Source of the DNA: Setophaga petechia
Taxonomy: Eukaryota > Chordata > Aves > Passeriformes > Parulidae
DNA length: 64,000 bases
Assembly: GCA_024362935.1 (NCBI GenBank)
Contig: JANCRA010000025.1
Coordinates: forward strand, 13,976,936-14,040,935
Direction of reading: 5' to 3'
Shown here: one piece after another, positions 60,001 through 64,000 of the stretch
How positions within the stretch are numbered: position 1 is the stretch's first letter
How the letters are laid out: each line of letters begins with the position of its first letter
Notes under the pieces: model-generated
Told to the model about the DNA's origin: nothing
Database searches by the model: none
The model's input: the letters and a program-made list of their open reading frames with translations, nothing else
Program-made: the position numbers and the translations under genes

Positions 60001-62986
60001 TTTTTATCTCAGCTGCTTTAAAAAGAAAAAAAAAACCCCACCAAAGTGCAAACCTCAACTGAACCAGCACAAAATCCCAGCTTTATCCGCTTGACTTTAC
60101 GTATTAAATCTTAATTCAGCTCAAGAAATATTAATCATGTATCCAAAATAATGCCTATTACTGTCTGGATTTTCAATTAAAGCTTCATAAGCTCTTAACG
60201 AAAAAGTGCTGGAATTGCCAGTGTGTCAGCTCTGCCCAGCCTTCCCAGCCAGGGAGATGTGTCTGTCCGGGCCCGGGGAGTTGTGGCCCTGAGGCACTGA
60301 CACGGAAGGTAAATTGTCTGTAAAGACAGAAAGGAATCAGCCAGGCTGCATAAGGCTCTGATTTATTGGGAGCCAGCAGCTGATAACTCTTTTGAGGTCA
60401 GCACAGTTTGCGTGAGAAAAGGAACAATAAAACTCGTGAGTCCCTTTGGCCCTCCTGCTGAAGGCAGGCTGTGGTGTGGTGTTGGTACACTTACTAACAA
60501 GGTATTTGAAATTAGGAGGATGGCCCCTGTTCCTTGTGTAACCATCCCTTCATTTCCTTACCCTCTCCAAAGCAGTTTATCCTCCATGTTACCCTCTGGA
60601 TGTGTGCAGATCTTGCCTGTATTTTGTGAAGAGCAAATCTCCAGTGTGAGTATGTATTTAGAAGTATCAGCATGGTTGTAATTTCAGGGCAGTCTCTGTC
60701 CCCACTGTCCCTATGACTATAGGTGGCTCCATTCTCCCCTCTGTGGGCTGCTGAGTCATGGCTCAAAGCCTCTTGGCTTTCACCAGTGCACAGTGGGTGA
60801 CTTCAGGGGAATTCAGGCCATCTCAGTGTAGCCCTTGTTGGCGTTTTATTTTTTTTGCTACAATCACCAGAGCTCACAAATCCTCAGCAGCATAGTGTGG
60901 TTTTGGAATATTTTTGTATATGCCTCATGGAATGTTAAGAGCAGAGCTGCTATCAGTGGTGTGTGTCCCTGTTCTTTTCTCTAATGTCACACCACAGACA
61001 TGGTCTAGTGTGTTGTGATGTGGTGTGGACAGGAGAGAAATTCATCCTGATCTGTGGGAGTGGAGAGCTGAACAGAGAGGAAAATAGTACAGAGGTTCGT
61101 GAGACTGCAGGTTTTACCCCTAAATATTTTGTTGTTTAATTGCAGTTTTTCTGAGTCTCTATCACCTGTGGAAATAAAAAATTTACTTTGATTGTAGGTG
61201 TCTGTTAGTGGCTTATATTCCAGTGAAAGTATTTCCTACTTAACATCCAGGGCAAAACCTGCTGGCCAAAGGAGTGAGTGTACAATCTTTCCAGTGTCTC
61301 ATGCTGTGCCAGTGAGGAGAGGCACAGGAGGCTGGGAGGGAGCGTGGCCAGGGCAGCTGGCCTGAGCTGGCCAAAGGGATATTCCAGGCCATGGAACATG
61401 GACTGGGCTGATTGCAGGGAATCAGTATTTAACACTTGCAGTTTCTCCAGCTGAAACCCACTGTCAAATTTTTAGGATGCCTACAGATTTTTCCAAGCTA
61501 AATAAAAGCAAGCAAGCCCTGTCACCATCTCTGGGTGTCTGTGCTTGGTTGTTTGTTTCAACTTCAGTTGTGTAGCCAAAGTTACGATGGCAGTTTTTGA
61601 AAGTGAACTTGTTGAAGAATAGCTAAAATTGTAGTAAAATACTAGATTCCTGCTTGTAGATTCCTGCTTGCTGGTACAAAGTAGAAATTCAGGCTTCACA
61701 TAGCACTGGAAATGGGATAAAACTAATATAAGAGGAATGCTGTTAGAAGAAAATGGACAAGCAATAGAGAGCACTTGCACAGAAAGGAGTGGGAAGTGGT
61801 ATTCAGCTGGGATCATGTACTTGTGTTTGCTTTTCTTTTTCTTTGTTCTGTGGCAGTTTGGTTTCAGACTTTAGTGTCTTGTCAGGTTAATAATGACCAT
61901 GTGGTGCATTTTGGTGATGTCATGGTGATAAAGTCAGGGAAAGGAGGAGCTCCCAGCAAAGCTCATGTAAGGGGTTCCATTCTCTCAACACGTCAGCTGG
62001 ACCAGCTGGGTTCTGTAATCTCTACTGAAATGTAGGTCAGGCAGCTGCTGCTCCTGCAGAGGCCCTCTCATCTTTCTTCCAGCTCACCAGGTTTCCAGGT
62101 GTCCTGTTCTGTTCTGTCCCATACAGGAGGGAGCACTGAAGGAATCATTCACGTGTCGTGTCCTCCTTTTTTCTAGGGAACAGTCTTCACTTTGGAATCC
62201 GAAGAGGAAGAGTACCCCGGGCTCATTGCAGAGGACAGCAATGACATCTACATCCTGACCAGTGACAACTCAGGGCAGGTGAGCCCCCCGGAGTCCCCCA
62301 CGGTGACCACGTCGTGGCAGTCGGAGGGCCTGCCCGTCTCCCTGTCGGCCAGTCAGAGCTGGCACACGGAGAGCCTGCCAGTGTCCCTGGGACCTGAGTC
62401 CTGGCAGCAGGTGGCCATGGATCCTGAAGAGGTCAAAAGCCTGGACAGCAACGGAGGGGCTGAAGAGAGGAGTGAGAACAACTCTTCCAACTCTGACATT
62501 GTTCACGTGGAGAAGGAAGAGATACCAGAGGGGATTGAGGAAGCCGTGGTGCCAGCTGGTGCTGCAGAGACCATACAGGCAGCCTTTCCAGAAACCTCTG
62601 CTTCTTTACAGGAAATAAAACCTCCTGAAATTGCTGCTGCTGAAAAAGCACATCCCTCTGCACTTCTGCGTACAAAACAGGAGGGAAAGGGAAAAGCAGC
62701 TGAAGAGCTTGTTGAACCTGAAATCCCCGTGTTAAGTAAACCTGTCCCAAAGTTAGCTCCATCAGAAGAAAAGGCTGCACCAGTACCTGAGAAAATAGTG
62801 CTTCCAGGGGAAAAAAAAGTGGGGAAAGAGGGCCATTTGGAAGAAATAGAAGAGAAATCCTCAGCTGCAGAGGAGAAGCCTATCCTGTTGCCAGAAGGGA
62901 AATCTATACTGCTGTACGGCGGGGCTGCCGCGGTCGCCATATTGGCCGTGGCAGTCGGAGTGGCGCTGGCGCTTAGGAAAAAGTAA
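35934..62986 (+). CDS. BCL2L13: Bcl-2-like protein 13 (six coding exons)
   Basis: BCL2L13 (Bcl-rambo) is an outer-mitochondrial-membrane BCL-2-family protein that promotes fission and recruits LC3 as a mitophagy receptor, the proposed counterpart of yeast Atg32. Coding exons are 35934-36063, 44291-44401, 45333-45489, 47457-47526, 52586-52729 and 62177-62986. They total 1422 nt, or 473 aa, against 485 aa in human; all phases agree and all introns are GT-AG. Visible parts are a BH4-like segment at residues 12-28 (HYETKYVVLSYLGLL), BH3-like at about 105-118 (EDCLAHLGEKVSQEL), BH1 at about 152-162 (SGWNKVLVPLV) and BH2 at about 197-209 (YIIEQGGWGTVF). Then come two WxxExLPVSL repeats at 251-260 and 266-275, and a WQQV LC3-interacting motif at 280-283. 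An acidic unstructured linker leads to a tail anchor at 448-470 followed by RKK. The Ser/Pro-rich repeat block is very close to the human one; the linker after about residue 310 diverges. Confidence 0.96.
36581..36602. repeat. (TTTA)n microsatellite
   Basis: About five tetranucleotide units. Confidence 0.8.
39952..40015. repeat. 32-bp tandem duplication
   Basis: Two adjacent copies start AGTACCT at 39952 and 39984; they differ at one base (G or A). Confidence 0.9.
41764..42089. repeat. Tandem duplication of about 155-170 bp
   Basis: Both copies contain GGGAAGAGCCTTGAAGAGTT, CATTTCTTGAGCACAGGAAA and TTTGCATCTTTGATAATGAA in order. The second copy starts near 41919 and has small insertions. 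Confidence 0.9.
44291..44401 (+). CDS. BCL2L13: BCL2L13 coding exon 2 of 6
   Basis: Codon 44 through the first base of codon 81, including ALEKEALEKIKIEIEEELK. The acceptor is TTTCTTTCAG and the donor G|GTGCTC. It is a charged helix that matches the human segment in its EIEEELK core. Confidence 0.94.
44402..45332 (+). other. BCL2L13 intron 3
   Basis: A 0.93-kb intron. No element recognised. Confidence 0.75.
45333..45489 (+). CDS. BCL2L13: BCL2L13 coding exon 3 of 6 (BH3-like)
   Basis: Residues 81-132 plus two bases of codon 133. FTTTGFDCHTSPVFSPANPE is followed by the BH3-like EDCLAHLGEKVSQEL. The acceptor is TTCTCTCAG and the donor AA|GTGAGT. Confidence 0.95.
45490..47456 (+). other. BCL2L13 intron 4
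   Basis: A 2.0-kb intron. A minus-strand ORF at 45398-45907 overlaps the preceding exon antisense and is not considered real. Confidence 0.75.
47457..47526 (+). CDS. BCL2L13: BCL2L13 coding exon 4 of 6
   Basis: Completes codon 133 and encodes residues 134-156 (PVTYQEYRERTQEASAHASG, then WNK). The acceptor CTTCTGCAG is at 47456 and the donor AAG|GTACCA. A second AG at 47435-47436 (TTTCAG) would shift the frame and is not used in this model. Confidence 0.95.
50629..51146 (-). mobile_element. Solo LTR of an endogenous retrovirus, minus orientation
   Basis: The plus strand runs from TGTTGTAGG to GCGACA; on the minus strand it begins TGTC and ends ACAACA, the TG...CA ends of an LTR. It is flanked by TAACCT at 50623-50628 and 51147-51152, a 6-bp target duplication as in class II (ERVK/alpharetrovirus-like) insertions. 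On the minus strand there is a TATAAAA at 50706-50700 and an AATAAA at 50688-50683 close behind. No internal viral sequence is present, so it is a solo LTR. Family name not assigned. Confidence 0.7.
50993..51041. repeat. 20-bp inverted repeat with 9-nt loop inside the LTR
   Basis: TAATTTAGCAGAGCAGGCCT at 50993-51012 and AGGCCTGCTCTGCTAAATTA at 51022-51041 are exact reverse complements separated by nine bases. Confidence 0.95.
51028..51259. repeat. Tandem duplication of the LTR end plus target site
   Basis: Unit 1 (51028-51152, 125 bp) and unit 2 (51153-51259, 107 bp) both run from GCTNTGCTAAATTATTTTAT-like sequence through AT-rich DNA to GACATAACCT. The unit includes the flanking TAACCT, so the duplication happened after insertion. 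The length difference comes from extra TTTTATAAATTTC copies in unit 1. Confidence 0.8.
52586..52729 (+). CDS. BCL2L13: BCL2L13 coding exon 5 of 6 (BH1-BH2)
   Basis: 48 whole codons, residues 157-204, starting VLVPLVLLQQFLMELTRRGQ and ending YIIEQGGW. The acceptor is a long T-tract followed by AAG, less common than CAG, and the donor is GTAAGA. Confidence 0.96.
52845..53060 (-). mobile_element. Old, diverged CR1 LINE fragment
   Basis: GGACTAGAAAGGGATCTTGG and CCCCAGGCAGTCTGTTCCAG are in the right order and spacing for the reverse complement of an amniote CR1 3' region. It lies in BCL2L13 intron 6, about 120 bp after the exon 5 of 6 donor. Confidence 0.6.
55844..55943. repeat. 20-bp polypyrimidine minisatellite, five units
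   Basis: Units start at 55844, 55864, 55884, 55904 and 55924 and follow TCCCCTCCCCTTTCCTCTTT with small changes, so one strand is pure C/T for more than 100 bp. Confidence 0.9.
58175..58285 (-). mobile_element. CR1 LINE 3' fragment
   Basis: GAGTTGGAAGGGACTCCCAA and the following AGAACACTGTCCAAGCACCT match the usual reverse-complement layout of bird CR1 3' ends. It is a truncated fragment in BCL2L13 intron 6. Confidence 0.7.
62177..62986 (+). CDS. BCL2L13: BCL2L13 coding exon 6 of 6 (LIR, linker, tail anchor)
   Basis: Residues 205-473 and TAA at 62984-62986. It starts GTVFTLESEEEEYPGL and has the TVTTSWQS repeat region, the WQQV motif at 62402-62413, an acidic linker, then SILLYGGAAAVAILAVAVGV and a terminal RKK. 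The acceptor is TTTTCTAG. One PEGKS block precedes the membrane segment. Confidence 0.96.
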   Translation, partial: GTVFTLESEEEEYPGLIAEDSNDIYILTSDNSGQVSPPESPTVTTSWQSEGLPVSLSASQSWHTESLPVSLGPESWQQVAMDPEEVKSLDSNGGAEERSENNSSNSDIVHVEKEEIPEGIEEAVVPAGAAETIQAAFPETSASLQEIKPPEIAAAEKAHPSALLRTKQEGKGKAAEELVEPEIPVLSKPVPKLAPSEEKAAPVPEKIVLPGEKKVGKEGHLEEIEEKSSAAEEKPILLPEGKSILLYGGAAAVAILAVAVGVALALRKK

Positions 62987-64000
62987 CGGAGCTCTCTCGA
63001 GGAGGAGGGAGGAGAGAAGAGAGCACATCCAATTTTTGTAGTTGTGTTACCTAAAGGTTGAGCTGCCTGCTGTTTAATTGGACATTTGAGTAACTCAGTG
63101 GTGATGAGGTGAGGTTGTTCAATAAGCCTCCAGCTACGGACAATCATGTTTTTAGTAGAATCGGGGAGGGGACTGGTTTTTCGTGATTAAAGTACGGGGG
63201 TATTTTTAAAAAAAAAAACAAAAAAAATCTGCAAATTTAAGAACTTAAAGTGCAGGTGCTGAAGAAAGGGGTACTCATACTCTAGGAACTGGAACAAAAA
63301 ATCCCCAGGGGAAGGGGAGAGCCAGCTGCTGCCAGCCCCTGGAGATTTTGGCTTCTCAGATTGATCGCTATTGCAGCTGTGCTGTCTTGTCACTTCCCAT
63401 TGTGCCCCCGAGCCCCTCCTAACAAACATTAGTCAACCTGAGTCCTGTAGCGAGAGGCTGGTGTCCCTTTTGTCTCAGCTTCCTCTCAGGTACAGCACTG
63501 CTCCTCATAACCTTCCAGGTTCCTCCTAAGCCCCAGTGGGACAGTGCTTATTCTTACCTCTTGGCTCACACTGGTTTTGGCCCCTAACGTTTACTGGAGC
63601 CCCATCCTGTGAAGATGCTGCCTCTCTATAGCTGTATTATCTCTGAGCATCCTGGTGTTGCTGGGGCAGAGGTGCTGCCCAGGAGGGTGGGAGGGACACT
63701 GCTGTTTGCTGGTTTGAGAATCCATTTGCTCTGCTCCTGCCCAGCCCACTTTACTGCAAACCCTTCAGTTACCAGAGGTACGAAGTTGATGCTGACACGG
63801 TGCCCTTGGGATCACTACTCTGATATCTGGGGTGTATTCAGCAAAAATACAGCAAACCCGTGTGGAAGCAAGGCCAGTGCCTCAAGTGCAATTCAGATAT
63901 TAAATGCTCTGCTGTCCTGTGTCACGCTGCAGTCTGCATTGTCTTTCCCAAGTTAAGCATAGAGTGTATTTCGTCCTAACTTGGTCTTGCCTGTGACAGA
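62987..64000 (+). other. BCL2L13: BCL2L13 3' untranslated region (continues past the window)
   Basis: Non-coding sequence after the stop. ATTAAA occurs at about 63186, followed by an A-rich tract, and again near 63899, but I noticed no AATAAA, so the transcript end is unresolved and may lie outside the window. Confidence 0.6.

Larger units (their letters stand above)
52730..62176 (+). other. BCL2L13 intron 6
   Basis: The 9.4-kb intron holds CR1 fragments at about 52.9 and 58.2 kb and a polypyrimidine minisatellite at 55844-55943. No nested gene is recognised. Confidence 0.75.

Overview
The window looks like avian nuclear DNA. Intron sizes and interspersed CR1-type LINE 3' ends are typical of birds, and the two genes keep the vertebrate order seen in human 22q11. 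A passerine source is an inference from the CR1 sequence style and was not tested. Two protein-coding genes can be rebuilt exon by exon, both with GT-AG introns and complete reading frames.

Layout. Bases 1-17.7 kb hold no exon I can defend. There is a good poly(A) signal at 114-119, a 3'UTR-like AT-rich block near 6.3-7.2 kb, GC-richer unique sequence at about 4.5-12.8 kb and an AT-rich patch near 13 kb. From about 17.7 to 28.5 kb on the minus strand lies ATP6V1E1, the V-ATPase E1 subunit: nine coding exons, 226 aa, the same length as the human protein. Between 28.5 and 29.9 kb is a head-to-head intergenic region with two CpG islands, a hexamer minisatellite, CCAAT and GC boxes, and two GTCACGTG E-boxes. 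From about 29.6 kb to the right edge on the plus strand lies BCL2L13: a predicted noncoding first exon, six coding exons, 473 aa, and a 3'UTR that probably leaves the window.

Mobile elements and repeats. CR1 fragments lie at about 20.66, 27.70-28.02, 52.85-53.06 and 58.18 kb. A minus-oriented solo LTR at 50.63-51.15 kb has a 6-bp target duplication; its distal end and that duplication have been copied in tandem. There are several simple repeats, four larger tandem duplications, a 33-bp perfect palindrome just inside ATP6V1E1 intron 7, and a 20-bp polypyrimidine minisatellite.

Functional link. ATP6V1E1 is part of the proton pump that acidifies lysosomes. BCL2L13 is an outer-mitochondrial-membrane BCL-2-family protein and mitophagy receptor, whose cargo ends in lysosomes. 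The two are divergently transcribed about 1.2 kb apart with CLEAR-like E-boxes between them, which makes shared TFEB/MiT control a testable idea. I found no evidence of a wholly new biological system. The most unusual structures are the intronic palindrome, the opposed hexamer arrays at the ATP6V1E1 promoter, and the LTR-end duplication.
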